Under the pieces are notes generated by a model that worked only from the letters and a program-made list of their open reading frames with translations, was not told the DNA's origin and made no database searches. The translations under genes were made by a program, and so were the position numbers. This document shows, in pieces, positions 1-12,410 of a stretch of 64,000 bases of DNA; the stretch's first letter is position 1, and every line of letters begins with the position of its first letter. This DNA is from Calliopum simillimum (Eukaryota > Arthropoda > Insecta > Diptera > Lauxaniidae), in NCBI GenBank assembly GCA_951812925.1, contig OX638369.1, positions 186,001 through 250,000 on the forward strand, given 5' to 3'.

Positions 1-79
1 GATCATAGCAGTCTTGGACACTAATAGGGGTATTCTGGCAACAGTCTTAGAGCTGTCAAACAGCTCACCACAGTCTTAA

Positions 80-775
80 GGGGACATTCGCCTTTGTAAT
101 TGAAAACAAAAAAACACTTTTTAAAAATTTTATTATGAAAATACTATTATATTTATTGACAAAATTTCTTTTGGACATTGTTAAATATTGTCTAAAAAAT
201 ATGAAATTTTTTTTTTTTTTTATAGTTTCCCTTGGCTGCTGTAGAGGGCGTCATCCAAAAGTAACTTTTCAAACTAGTAGGACATTTTTCTCCGAATCTA
301 CTCGACTGATTTTAAAAAACCAAAGAGCATTCGATTACTCATAAAAAATATTAAACAATAAGGCTCTGAAAGTTATAAAAAATATCCCCCCCTTTTTTTA
401 CGGGGCATTTTTTGAGGGTAATTCCCTCAATTTTTTCGTATTTTTCATAAATATTCATACAAAAACTTCAAAATATACAAAAGTATGAATTTTAGAGGCT
501 TATTGTATAGTTTTGAGTCTCAAGAATAAATTCCATTTTGAATTTTTCAAAAATCTTTTACAAGAGGTCTACAACATGTCCTACCGTTTAAAAAGCAACT
601 TTTGGATGACGCCCTCTACAGAAGCCAAGGGAAGCTAAACATAAAAAAAATTTTTTTCATATTTTTTAGACAATATTTAACAATGTCCAAAAGAAATGTC
701 AATAAATATAATAGTTTTTCATAATAAAATTTTTAAAAAGTGTTTTTTGTTTCAATTACAAAGGCGAATGTCCCC
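80..775. mobile_element. Foldback MITE flanked by TTAA (piggyBac-like)
   Basis: Two arms of about 215 bp are inverted copies of each other. The outer ends are GGGGACATTCGCC and its complement, each followed directly by TTAA (76-79 and 776-779). A TTAA target duplication is the hallmark of piggyBac-type transposition. The loop (about 300-565) is plain AT-rich DNA with no gene. A 69-codon open frame at 135-344 is only the left arm read through and is not credible as a gene. The element is non-autonomous. Confidence 0.8.
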
Positions 776-1080
776 TTAACTAAAACAAAAGTCGTAACTA
801 AGATGTCCTTTCCGCCTTTATGAAGACGAATTTTAAGATCTGCTACGTAAGAGGTCTTAGAGTTGTCTTAGAGCTATTAGTTGCTGGCTGTCAGGTTTTT
901 GATTATTTAAAAAAGTGGAGAATTAAGAAAAAAAAAAAAAAAAAAAAAAATTTTTGTTTTATTTCAATTGTTTTTGCTTGTTTTTAATGTTTTTTCAAAA
1001 AATTATTAAAAAACATAATTTTTTACAATATCATAAAAAAGCGGTTGTTAAATTTTTGTTTGTGTTTGTGATAGTGAAAA

Positions 1081-3851
1081 ATCCCAACAAACAATTTTAT
1101 AACCTTTTCAATTTTTAAGCTTGGAAAAAGTTAATTTTCAATTGTTTTTATAACCACTTTTCAAACGTTTGGAAAATATTATTTTTTTATTATTTTTAAA
1201 ATTGATTTGCAAAGTTAAAATCAGCAATTGGAAAAATGTTTATTTCCAAAAGTTTCAATAACCGTTTTCACAACATTCGGATAAATTTTTATTTTTTCAA
1301 TGACTTATCGAGCTAAGTAAAACACAAACACTGCGTGCCTTAACCCGTTTTAAATCGAACGTCGTAGCACATAGAATTTTTTTCCAGATTCTGTTTACTT
1401 ATCGTTCAAATCAGATAATCCCTTTTCCAATTGGGACATTTTCCTATACAAAAAAAAATTTTTTTTTAACTACATTAAACAAAAATCAAAATAATCACAT
1501 TCGATGTGTTCTGCGATGCTTAACGCGAATCCGACCTCAGAATTGCTCTATCGTGTATAGTTTTTGAGATATTCTAACCTAAAAACCAAAAAAAGTAGTT
1601 TTTGGCATTTTTTTAAGCTATTTAACTATGTAACATATCATTCGTTAAAAGTGGTTAAAGTACTTGAAAGCCGTAATCTTTTCCTTTTAAACCTAATTTA
1701 AATTATGTTTATATCTCCATGTTTCTAAGAGATATCGTAGACCGAAATATTGGCTAAACGGGTTTTCTGCACTTTTGTGTCTTTTTAGGTTACGATATCT
1801 TTGGGGAAAAAAAAGATATCGACATAATTTAAATTAGATTTTAAAGGCAAAGATTAGGACTTTCAAGTTGCTTACCAGATTTAACGAAATTACAATTTCT
1901 TTCACATTTTAAACATGTTCAACGAACCGACTACTTCTAAATTCAGTCACTTGACACCCCGAGTAAAAATTGAAAAAAAAAAGAAACATAGATTTTCAGT
2001 GATAAAATTCATGTATATTAGATATTAAAATAACAAAAACAAATGTTTATTGCAACGTAACTAAACTAAATATTAATTCATGATTCAAGAAAAAAAATAA
2101 AAAAAATTTGAATTTTGAAATGGTCGGTTCGTTGAACATGTTTAATTCAATTTCGTTAAATCTGGTAAGCAACTTGAAAGTCTTAATCTTTGCCTTTAAA
2201 ACCTAATTTATATTATGTTGATATATTTTTTTTCCTCAAAGATATTCTAACCTAAAAAGACACAAAAGTACAAAGAACACGTTTAGCCAATATTTCGGTC
2301 TACAATATCTCTTAGAAGCATGAAGATATAAACATAATTTAAATTAGGTTTTAAAGAAAAAGATTGGGGCTTTCATATACTTTAACCAGATTCAACAAAT
2401 CAATGCTATGTTATATAGTTATATAGATTAAAAAAATGGCAAAAAACAACTTTTTTTGGTTTTTAGGTTAGAATATCTCAAAAACTTTACACGATAGAGC
2501 AAATCTGAGGTCGGATTCACGTTAAGCATCGCAAAACACATCGAATGTGATTATTTTGATTTTCGTTTAATGCAGTTAAAAAATTATTTTTTTTTGTATG
2601 GGAAAATGCCCCAATTGGAAAAGAGATTATCTCAAAATTTAGTCGAGGAGTCACGAGTGAAAATTTTTTTATACATCATTTGAACGATAAGTAAACAGAA
2701 TCTGGAAAAAAATTTGATGTGCTACGACGTTCGATTTAATACGGGTGGAGGCACGTCGCACGTCCCCGCGAAATGCGTTTTCTATAAGATTTTGATGAGA
2801 GGTATCTCATTTTCTTCAGGAACTTACGCTGATGTCAAATTTGAAAGATTCAAATTCACCACTAATAAAAACATCGAAAATGACTATTTTTGTTTTGTTT
2901 TGTTGTGCTTTTTAACAAATGTACCGTTTTTCGACCTTTTTCAAACAGTAGTCGATGAACTTTTTTCAAAACTTTTTTGTCTTATTAAGTAAGTGCTCAG
3001 GAGTAATTTGACACCTTTTTTTTACTTCACAACAGTTCGATTTAAATTTTTTCCTACCTGGCATATATAGATTTTAGTGTGCAAACTACCAAAAAAACAC
3101 TCTCATTTTCAAAAGGTTATAACTTTTTCTATCGCAGTTACATTTTTATGTTCTTAATATCAAATGATAGGGAAAAATCTGTAGAATAAAGTTTGCGGTT
3201 TACATTTTTTCTTAGGCCTCTGTTTTCAAAATTTTGGTCTTTAAAAAAATATGGTCAAAAATTTTGTACTGAAAAATCACTTTACCCGACTTAAAAAAAA
3301 ACTGTCGTTGGGATCTCAAAAATTCTTTCAAATTTGACATCAGCGTAAGTTCCTGAAGAAAATGTGATACCTCCCATCAAAATCCTATAGAAAAAAGTTT
3401 TTTGCCTTAAATCGCGCGGATGTGCGTCGTGCAAAGCATTTGAATCTCAATTGGCACGTTAGGTCAGTTGATAAGATTGTGGACTCATAATTTGGAAATC
3501 ATAGGTTCGATTCTCATCAAATATGCTTTTTTTTTATTTTTAATTAAATTGAAAATGTTTGGAAAATGTTGTTTTATTAACTTAATAAATACTGACAAAA
3601 TGTTAATTGAAAAGTTGAAAAAACAATTTAAAAATATTGAATAAAAAACTTTGGAAAATATTGTATAAAAACATTTATCATAAGCTTGCTCCAAATGATT
3701 TTCACAAGCTTGCTATGAAGGGTCTAGTTTCGATTATTAAATAATTAAAATTCAAGAATTTCCTAAAATTTAAAAGTTAATTTCTAAACGAAATGTTTGC
3801 TTCAATAAGCGTAAAATAAGTCATTTTCCAAACGTTTTTGTTTGTTGGGAT
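1081..3851. mobile_element. Large composite foldback element
   Basis: The ends are ATCCCAACAAACAA and its complement. Inside are two successive palindromes. The first has arms at about 1325-1985 and 2105-2755 and a short AT-rich loop. The second has arms at about 2755-2860 and 3325-3435. A diverged half of the first palindrome recurs at about 53560-54540, so the family is dispersed. No transposase frame is present; the 92-codon frame at 2714-2992 is arm sequence. A run of about 22 A lies just outside at 929-950. Confidence 0.7.
3453..3525 (+). pseudogene. Decayed tRNA-Met(CAT)-like sequence
   Basis: A 73 nt stretch has a D-arm-like TTAGGTCAGTTGATAAGA, an anticodon-loop-like CTCATAA and a T-arm GGTTCGATTC (B box). 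An oligo-T run of Pol III terminator type follows at 3527-3535. The acceptor stem pairs at about six of seven positions if G-T is allowed, but the anticodon and T stems carry mismatches. It resembles elongator tRNA-Met. It is probably a tRNA pseudogene or SINE head carried by the surrounding foldback, not a working tRNA. Confidence 0.5.
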
Positions 3852-4669
3852 TATAATTTAATTTTTATTTTAATGGTTAAAAAAGAAAAAAAAATTTTGT
3901 GAACGAATATGGACCACAAATTCTGCACAATAATACATCAAGCCGCGTTATAAGAAGACTTTATTTTGCAAAATTTGACAAGTTCACCACTAAAGCTTTT
4001 GTGTAGGGAATTCATGAGCTTTTTCTATACGACTTTTGCGTCAGAGACCGAAAGTCTTAGGAAGTCTTAGAAAGTATTTCTGCAAATTATTACGAAAGAC
4101 TTTCTGCTGAAGTTTAAATAAAAATCAACTAAAAAGTTTACACTTTTTGTTATTCACTTAATCCATTACTATAACTTGCTATCGTTAATTCCATTATATT
4201 TATTTTACATACCTTAGGTGTTTCATTACTTTATTTCCCTATTTCGTGCTTACTTTAAACTGAACCTATTGTGCTAAAGGTAGTTGCTCTTAACTTTTTC
4301 TGGTTTATTTTTGTTCGCTTCTCACACCATAGTTACGAATGCAGTTTTCTTTTCAACACCGCCGCCAAAAGCATTGTTTTGCACATTGTGCAATATTTTC
4401 AAATTGCGCTCATATTTTTTTCCACTTGGTTCAAAAATCCCACATAACTTCACAAAAGAAAAAGTGCAAACAAGGCACAGTGGTCAAATCGTGGCGTCAA
4501 TTGTAAACTACATATACTATCTTTTTTTTTTTTTTTGTAATACATAAAAATAATCTTTTGAATCAAACAATTTAAATGTTTGTGACATTAAAAACAAAAA
4601 AAGACCTTCCGTGATAGATAGAAAACATATTATCAAACCGCACGAATCTACGACATTCCGTGTGATAGA
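3852..4669. other. AT-rich stretch without recognised gene
   Basis: No credible coding frame, RNA or repeat boundary is visible. Two short open frames (4284-4547 plus and 4517-4711 minus) have low-complexity composition and no family resemblance. Confidence 0.4.
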
Positions 4670-6666
4670 GAGGGCCGTGCGCAGGATTTGCTCTTGTGGG
4701 GGGTTTTTCATTAAAAAAAACGTTATAACACTATTAAATGCTTAGTACATGTATGCCATTCGAAAGGTACTAAAACAACACGTAAAAAAAGTTGACATCA
4801 AAATAACATGTTTAAATGGTGAAAATTAAAAGAAATGCAAAAGTGCAAAGTCCAAAATTTTTCAAAATTTTCAAAGAAAAAATGCCATCAAATAAGTCCA
4901 TTTTTAATAATATGTACCATTTTTTTGCACTTTGTTTATGAAATTAAGTCGATAGCACTAACTCTGGTCACAAAAACGCATTGAGTCCTGGTGTTTTTAA
5001 TAAAAATGGTTTGAGCTATCTTTCAGTCAGGCTAGTTCGCATTAAGATTTTAGAAAATCAGAATAAATTTTAAATTTGGAAATTAGTGTTGCAAGCAAAC
5101 TAAAACAAAATTAGTAATTTGTTCCCTAATAAATACATTAATTCAATGAAATGTGTATTGATTTAAATCATTTTTCATGTTTAATTGCTTTAAGGCTTTG
5201 ATGGTCAGATTTTTTTTTTTTGCAAAATTGTTCACTGGGGTCCAAATATACAGAAAAAGTATATTTTTAAATCGATTTTCAGGGTCGTAGTTCGGTAACT
5301 AAATAGCCTTTTCATTGTTTCTGTATTAAAAAACAAGGTTTGACAAAAACTTTCTAAAAACTGAGTACGCAGTTGGTTTTCCGTTTAGATTTAAATTCAT
5401 AAATCGTATTTTGAAAATTCTATCTGATCGCGTTAAAGAGACATTGTATTTTTAAGAACTTTTTTTGGAATTTTTTTCTTGAAAAAAAAAAAAATGAATT
5501 TTTTGGTTTTTTAAGAAAATTAACAAGAAATGAAAACAAAAATGCATATTTTCAATGCAAGTTTTAATGTTGAATTCGAATCTGGTCTTATAATTGCTAT
5601 ATCTCGTGTGGTTTTTGAGAAATCTTAACCTAAAAGTTTTGTTTTTTGAGATTTTTAAGGTTATATAACAAAACAAGGAAAACTTTAGCCACAAAACCTG
5701 ATAACGCTTAAAGCCAAAGTCTTTTACTTCAAAAATTCGAATCTGTTAACCGTTTTTTTCTATCACGTCTGAGATCCGAGTTATCCTCGATTTAAAGTGC
5801 AGAAAACGCTATTTTCAGATATATGGCGTGCATCCAGGTATGATCGATTCTGCTCTGGAAATTTTGTTGTAAATCTTGTCGACTCTGCACTAAAAAAGTA
5901 AACGAAATTCTTGAAAAGGTGGAGGATGACCGACACAAAAGCAGTGAAAACATCGTTATATAATCTGAGTGAAAAAAATCCCATTGACCTCTTTCAGTAT
6001 GTGAATCTCGGGCTACCATTTGTTTCACACATTGCAGAATTATCTTGATAGCGTAAAATCGAATTCCCAAATAGTCTTGACCGAGTTTTTCGAGCAGAAA
6101 CCCAGAAACCCTTTAAGAACCGTATTATGGTTTTGCCCGAAAGATGGCGAGTGGTGGTCAATAACAATGGAAAATATTAGACTAAACAGAGTTATTTTGA
6201 TATGTGAAAAAAAATATAGTTTAAACTAAACATTTTTTTTTTTTGCTATTTTGAAATTCGATTAAAAAGCACCTCATTTTTACGACCTTTGAGCCTGAAT
6301 TACTTTTAATGCGGGAATGATCTCGATATCGATTTTTGAATTTTTTTTTTAAAATACCAAACTAAAACTATTCCAATTGAAAAATTGCTGGTTCTAATTT
6401 TTTTTATCAGAAAACTAATCATAATTGATATTTTTTGTTACTTTCTTTCTAAAAACCTTCATAACTGCTTATGGCTAACCCACAGAAATAGTCAAAATGA
6501 CTATGATATTATAAATAAAATTATAGGCACGTGAACTAATTAGATTAATTTTATTTTATTTCAATACATATTTTCAATTCATAAATATTTATTTAATTTT
6601 TTTGGGTAAAAGATCTTCCTGGGGGGGGTTTGAACCCCCAAAATCCCTCCCGTGCGCACGGGCCTG
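4670..6666. mobile_element. hAT-type element with 8 bp target duplication
   Basis: The ends are GAGGGCCGTGCGCA on the left and TGCGCACGGGCCTG on the right, imperfect inverted repeats followed inward by G-rich runs. GTGATAGA flanks both ends (4662-4669 and 6667-6674). An 8 bp duplication plus this terminal pattern fits the hAT superfamily. No hAT transposase frame survives. The interior contains short mariner-like scraps and an AT-rich block (about 5450-5700) that recurs in diverged form at about 6760-6990. Confidence 0.75.
5895..6180 (+). pseudogene. Mariner transposase scraps (N-terminal helix and C-terminus)
   Basis: At 5895-5960 the frame reads KVNEILEKVEDDRHKSSENI, like the start of the second helix-turn-helix region of mariner transposases. 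At 6052-6180 another frame contains PNSLDRVF, then LPERWRVVVNNNGKY and a stop. That matches the mariner C-terminal pattern LPxRWxKVVxxDGxYF. The catalytic DD(E/D) core is missing, so this is an internally deleted dead copy. It sits inside the hAT-type element, either by insertion or by capture. Short stretches make the family call moderate. Confidence 0.5.
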
Positions 6667-6674
6667 GTGATAGA

Positions 6675-7908
6675 AACATATTATTTTTATTTACAATTTC
6701 CAACTGGCGAGACCTCTGCACCACTGACGTATGCGGTGAAGAGTTTGCCGTTTATTTGTAGATATTGTATTTTTAACAATTTATTTTAAAATTTTTTTGT
6801 TGAAAAAAAAAAGTAGTTTTTTTAGAATATTAGCAACAAACGAAAACAAGAAAAATCATTTTCAATGTACATTTTGATGCTGAATTCCTAATTTGGCCTC
6901 AGAATTGCTATATCTCGTATAGTTTTCGAAAAATCATAACCTAAAGACTAATTTTTCATCCATTTTGTGATATGCAAACATATGAGGTTATATAATAGAA
7001 CAAGGAAATTCTTTGCCATAAAACCTTATAGGGCAGCTTTAAGTCCTATTCTTTTACTTCAAAACCTAGTTTAAATTATATCGATATCTTTTTTTAAATT
7101 TTTTTAATACAACGATATCTTTTTTTCTTTAAATTATTCTAACCTGAAAAGGTGGAAAAGGAACAATCCACGTTTTTCGATATTTCATGGAGTTCTGAGC
7201 TGGTTATCCTACCAAAAAATTATAAAAAAATATAGAATAGTTTGCAATTGACGCCACGTAAAAGCTGCCACACGGTTTATAGTGTTGTACAAGAAAAAAA
7301 TAAATCCAGAGTAAATGTATTAAATTACAATTATGAGTATTTCCGGAACCACTGTCTTTTTATTATATTGTACAAAATAGTTTTAAGTTGCGCGCGATAT
7401 CATTTTTACCAACATTCCATTGTTTATTGATCTATATATATTTATATATATATGGAAGATTATTTTATTTGATTTCCCGAAAAATGCGTCAGCCAAAAAA
7501 TAGGGGTTGAATGGGAGGAATTCGTTCCTCATGGGGCTCAAAAAGCACTCTTTCCTAAAGCTAAATACATAGGATTTTTAGCTTTGTCAGACTTTGGATG
7601 ACAGTTTTTCGCCGGCAAAGAAATAGCTCGTAACAATCAAGAAAAAAAAGCAACATTTTTGCATCCGATATAACTTGCAGTGGACTGGGTGACACTATGT
7701 CTGCTTACCTATGGCTATATTAATGATTTTCTCACAATACTAAAAATAAACTTGGTGTTGTCTTCATTTCGAACAAGATGCGTTTAAGTATTTTCTTTTC
7801 TTATAGAGCAAGGGATCTAGAAGTTCGTGGGAAAGCGTTGTGCTTGTTTTTGTTTTCAAACGACAAACCATAAAATTCGTTCTTTTATTACACTAGACAA
7901 CAGCCAAA
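6675..7908. other. AT-rich repeat debris
   Basis: About 6760-7160 is a diverged copy of the internal block at 5450-5720. It shares a phrase about TATCTCGTATAGTTTT with the foldback arms at 1550 and 2480. The remainder (7160-7908) shows no gene or repeat edge that I can support. Confidence 0.4.
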
Positions 7909-8929
7909 GTGTAACATTTAGCAGACCATATTTTCTAAACTAATTTGAGGTCGCTGAGTCCGAAAATCGCATTTATTTTTTCTTCCTAGGGACCGTTCTC
8001 GAGATAATCGACCTTTTCGATTTTTGAGGTTATAGCTCCATTTTTTCGAACATATTTTGAGAAATCCAATTTCGATCGAATATGTTTTTACACTATTATA
8101 AAGAAAAATTCTTAAACTTCCAACAAGTGTACCAATATCTAAGATCCAATTCAAATTGGCTGAGTTATAGCAACGAAAAATTCATTTTTATATTAGTTTT
8201 TTAAACTTTTTCGTGTTTAAGTCAAATTAAACACGATTTTTTTGCCAGCTGCTCATACAAATATATATTTTTTATATTTTAGTTCAATAGTGTATTTAAT
8301 TGCAAATATTTGGAATTAAATTTTTGCGAAATTGGATCATTTTTTAAAAAGTTATTAAGGTTTTAGTGAAATAAGACCATTTCGATTTTCATAGAAAAAA
8401 TTTATTTTTTCAACAAAAATTTAAAAAATAATTTGTGTTTTCTATGAAAATTGAAATGGTCTTATTTCACTAAAACCTTAATAACTTTTTAAAAAATGAT
8501 CCGATTTCGCAAAAATTTAACTCCAAATATTTGCAATTAAATACACTATTGAACTTAAACAAAAAAATATATATATTTGTATAAGCTGCTGGCAAAAACA
8601 TCGTGTTTAATTTGACTTAACCACGAAAAAGTTTAAAAAACTACTATAAAAATGAACTTTTTGTTGCTATAACTCAGCCAATTTGAATCAGATCTTAAAT
8701 ATTGGTACACTTGTTGGAATTTTAAGAATTTTTCTTTATAATAGTGTAAAAACATATTCGAACGAAATTGGGCTTCTCAATATATGTTCGAAAAAATGGA
8801 GCTTTAACCTAAAAAATCCAAAAGGTCGTTTCTCTCGAGAACGGCCCCAAGGAAAAAAAAAATAAATTCGATTTTCGGACTCAGCGACCTCAAATTAGTT
8901 TAGAAAATATGGTCTGCAAAATGTTACAC
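7909..8929. mobile_element. Palindromic MITE, about 1 kb
   Basis: Two arms of about 500 bp are inverted copies with ends GTGTAACATTT and AAATGTTACAC. The centre is at about 8410-8425 in an A/T-rich stretch. Open frames at 7918-8154 (minus) and 8683-8865 (plus) translate to similar peptides only because they are mirror images of the arms. No clean target duplication is visible. Confidence 0.8.
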
Positions 8930-9211
8930 ACACATATTAATTATTTGTAATGTAGTGTTATTTTTGTGCTCTACAGATTTTAAAATACTCAAGCATGTTC
9001 TGAAATCCGATTTACTTTGGAATCGGAATTGAATCAATCTTCAAGAGGTCCGCATTTCGATAATTAACACCAAATCGGATTAATGTTTCTGTAAATCAAA
9101 TAGGATTTTTATTTGTTGAAATACAAATCCGATTATATCTTATTTGCCGCAATGCAGAGCTCTTGAAGATTTCCGAAGTGAATTTGATTTCAGAATATGC
9201 CTGACTCATAG

Positions 9212-9363
9212 GTACCCAGTGTGCCAGACGGTTCAAATCTCCGCTTTTTTATCCGTTACTGATCCGTTTGCGGGAGAGATTCCAAAAAAAAAAAAAACGA
9301 TTCGCAAACGGATCCGTAACGGGTAAAAAAGCAAAGGTATGAACCGTCTGACACACTGGGTAC
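9212..9363. mobile_element. Short palindromic MITE, 152 bp
   Basis: The ends GTACCCAGTGTG and CACACTGGGTAC are followed by inverted copies of CCAGACGGTTCA and of a ATCCGTTACNGATCCGTTTG block. The loop is a short A-rich run. CAGTG termini suggest hAT ancestry, but no clean 8 bp duplication is seen. Confidence 0.75.
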
Positions 9364-10404
9364 TTCCACTCCGTAGTGCATATGTACCATATATAATTTT
9401 GAAAAAAAGGCATTTAATTTGAAAAAAAAGTTTACTAAGCCTTTGGCCTTGCCAAAAATTAAATATTCTACACTATGCAATAAAAATTCTGAATAACTCT
9501 GTCAGTTCTAGTATATCATACTGAAGTATATATGTATGTGTTAACATGGGGCTTTTTTGTCGACATTTGGCAATATTTTGTATAGTTATACAGTGCGAGG
9601 TGTCACCCTCCTCTCCAAATTTATTCATAGCTTGCATGCAATTTGTGTATATAAAATTTCTCAAGTGCGCCACATAAGAAATTAAACGTAAAAAAGGCTT
9701 TCAAAAATATGATATTATGTAGCATCTAGTAAAGCTTTTGTAAAATAAATTCTAAGATATTTAGTATGGACCAGGAAATAAAATGAAAGTGCCTATTTCA
9801 TATAGGTACATACAAATTAATTAATTAATTTCGGTAATTTTTAGTCTGACGAGCTAACTTTGATGACGTAACGAAAGCACAAAATTATCTCTCTTCGATT
9901 AAAGACACAAAACAAAAAATTACAATACATAGAGGAAACGATCCAACGGCCGTTATAATCGCAAACAGAATTTTTATGAAAAATGCCTTTCACTACCCTC
10001 ACTTACAACTGAAATATTTTCTGAAAGTTGGACATTTAGAGCATACATACCATGGACGAATAGCGAACTATGATTAGTCTTGACCGACCAATTGTACAAA
10101 TAGAGAATAACCCGGATAACGATTTCTGCTATTAATAATTATATGTCACTCACCACTTATTTTGCCAGAGATAAAAATTGGGCCATTCTCTCTGCATCAG
10201 CCGTATTTTTTGTGAATATTAAATTCTTTTTTTAGGATGTGAAGCTATTTCTACTTGCAACGTAAATAAATATGAGAACTACTTACACTATCCAAAAAAA
10301 AAAAAAAAAATGCTTTTCTTTTGTTGTACGGTGCTTAGACTGTTTTCAACTACAGGCAAAGTGTTTTCGAATTTCACTGTTTTACACTCTACAGTGCAGA
10401 GTCT

Positions 10405-11345
10405 ACACCAGGATATATTCACTTTGTCTTTTCATTTGTAATGCTCAGAAGAGTATATATATGTATTCTTGATCAGCGTCACATCCTGAATCATCTGTCT
10501 GGCAGCCTGGCTGTGCGTGGAAATATTTTTCACGGGAAAACTAATCAAGATAATTCGATGAAATTCGGCACAGAGGCTTGGTTTAAAAAAAAACTTTCGG
10601 GATTGAAAATTAGCGAAATCGGATAACGAACACGCCCACCGCCCATACAAAAAATACATTCAAAACGCAATATTAAGAGCATTATAAGCGATAACGCAAG
10701 CAATATACACATAAGCAATAGGAATATCAAATACAAGTTCTAAGCAAAGACTAGGTGAAATCGGACTAGAGGGCGTGCACCGCTCATATGAACAAAAGTT
10801 TCAAAATGATAACTGAAAGCAATTTTTACGATAATCCCACTAAATTTCACTCTTACATTAAGATGAGCAAATGTAGACTCTGAGCAAAAACAAGGTGAAC
10901 TCGGACAAGAGAACGTGGCACCTTGCATACAAGCAAATATTTCAAAATGCTATATTGAAAGCGTTTTTTAAGATTATCCTTCCAAATTTCACTAAAAACA
11001 TTAAACGCAAGTTTTGAGACAAAAATTAGGTTAACTCTCCCATATAAGCAAAAGTTCCAAAATGCTTTACTGAAGGCGTTTTTTCAGAAAACAAAATTTT
11101 ACGTAGACGCTAAGGACAGTAATTGCAGGCTTTGAGCAAAAACTGGGCGAACTCGTACAAGAGGATGTAAATTTTGCTTGTAAGGTATATGACTAGCAAT
11201 ATTTATGCTCTCCTGTAGTGCAAGCGTTATTTGAGGTAATGAAACCAAATTTCCCACATAATAGTTTGTGCAAGATCTGAGCAAAATCTAAGTAAATTCG
11301 ATCAAGAGGGAGTGCAAGGAAAATTTGCAAACTACTTCAGTGTAG
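10405..11345. repeat. TATACCC/GATCAGCGTC dispersed fly repeat with internal tandem structure
   Basis: Starts near GGATATATTCACTTTGTC, then ATTCTTGATCAGCGTC, and continues into degenerate units of about 120-145 bp. Each unit carries a phrase like TGAGCAAAAACAAGGTGAA followed by AAGAG and GTGGCACC. Units are visible near 10735, 10875, 11012, 11130 and 11275. Related copies lie at 23202, 34785, 38211, 40622 and 49690. The class is not assigned; short frames inside are repeat shadows. Confidence 0.6.
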
Positions 11346-11706
11346 GGTATTTTTTGCCAAGCCATAGGTTACTAGTCGCTTATAATCTTAATTCATCGTT
11401 GTATATCTTGGCGGGCCAAGCCAATGACACTTATCTTTTGCTGCATACTTTTATTAAATATATCACTAAATGTATGATAAATGATGCAATTGTCCTCAAT
11501 TTGGCTCTTGCTATCGTTCTGAATTTTATAGAAGTATCTTCAGAAAAGTGTTAAAATTTAAAGCAACGAATTAGTTTTCAAAAGCAGTTACCGCAGCTGA
11601 TGGGCTTACGAAGTGTCCAAGTGAACCCTCAATTCCAAAAACTAAACACGTAACTAACGTTAATTAACCTTAAAACTAATAAAGAAATATTTATGGGCCT
11701 TAAATA

Positions 11707-11818
11707 ATGGGTTCCCAAGGATCAAAGGAAAAACTTTCCCATTCATACTCCGAACGCTACATACACAGCCAGATTATAGAACGTGAACGTTTTGGAAGCT
11801 TTGGAAAGCGTACAAAAG
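11707..11818 (+). CDS. Unrecognised host gene, exon 1 (start codon exon)
   Basis: ATG at 11707 opens 37 codons beginning MGSQGSKEKLSHSYSERY and ending in a basic GKRTK. The exon ends at a strong AAAAG/GTAAG donor at 11818 with one base left over (phase 1). That base joins two bases of the exon at 35666 to make a glycine codon and keeps the frame open; exon 2 in turn joins exon 3 at 40236. The 5' part of the protein is therefore about 137 residues, hydrophilic, Lys/Ser-rich and without membrane segments, suggesting a soluble, perhaps nuclear, protein. I do not recognise the family. Glycine at position 2 could allow N-myristoylation (a guess). A Helitron starts only 28 bp after the donor. Intron 1 would be about 23.8 kb and packed with transposons. 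Later exons are not found in the window. Confidence 0.65.
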
Positions 11819-11845
11819 GTAAGATTTTTAACATATATCTATATA

Positions 11846-12410
11846 TCTATATATATAAAAATGTAGTGTGCGTGTGTTTGTCGTCTTATAACTTTGAAAC
11901 CGCTTAACCGATCGTAACCATTTTCGCAGTATGTATTTTTTTTTTTTGTACTTCAGGTGGTTTATAGCCATGCAAAGGGGGGATTGGGTGAGAGGGAGTG
12001 GTAGCCCCCATACAAAAAAAGTCTTAAAATGCTACATCTTTGCAGGTATAGCAGATTTTGTTATAAAACTTGGTATGTGGATAGATGTTTTTGCTACCAA
12101 TCAACGTGCAAAAAGTGGAGTGAATTGCGCAAGAGGATATTGCATCCATCATACAAAAAAATGACAGAGATATAGCATTTGAAGTTGGAATAGCAGCTCT
12201 AGTTTCAAAACTTGGTACATCAATATAAATAGTGTCAACCATTAGCCTTGCAAAAAATTACAGGGTTCGGCCATGAGGTTGTTGCGCACGCTATACAAAA
12301 AAAATTGGTTTAAATGATAAATTTCTGCATTAATAGCAGCTTTCGTCCAAATCGAACTCATCGCGCCACCTACAAAAAAAGGGCAGAACAACGTTTGCCG
12401 GGACCGCTAG
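11846..12410 (+). mobile_element. Non-autonomous Helitron
   Basis: Begins with TC after A at 11846 (TCTATATATATAAAAATG). It ends with CTAG at 12410 followed by T, as expected for insertion between A and T. Close to the 3' end is a hairpin, GGCA and TGCC around a 10 nt loop. The interior has short units ending in CATACAAAAAA. It carries no Rep/helicase gene. Related elements lie at 55838, 57178, 57766 and 59650. Confidence 0.75.

Noticed and set aside
2714..2992. 92-codon plus-strand frame near the middle of the first large foldback
   Set aside because: Lies across an arm of the second palindrome, lacks any domain and becomes poly-Phe/Leu toward its end.
7918..8865. Two similar 60-78 codon frames on opposite strands (7918-8154 minus, 8683-8865 plus) that look like a small gene family
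   Set aside because: They are mirror translations of the two arms of one palindromic MITE and have no start context, splice sites or domain.
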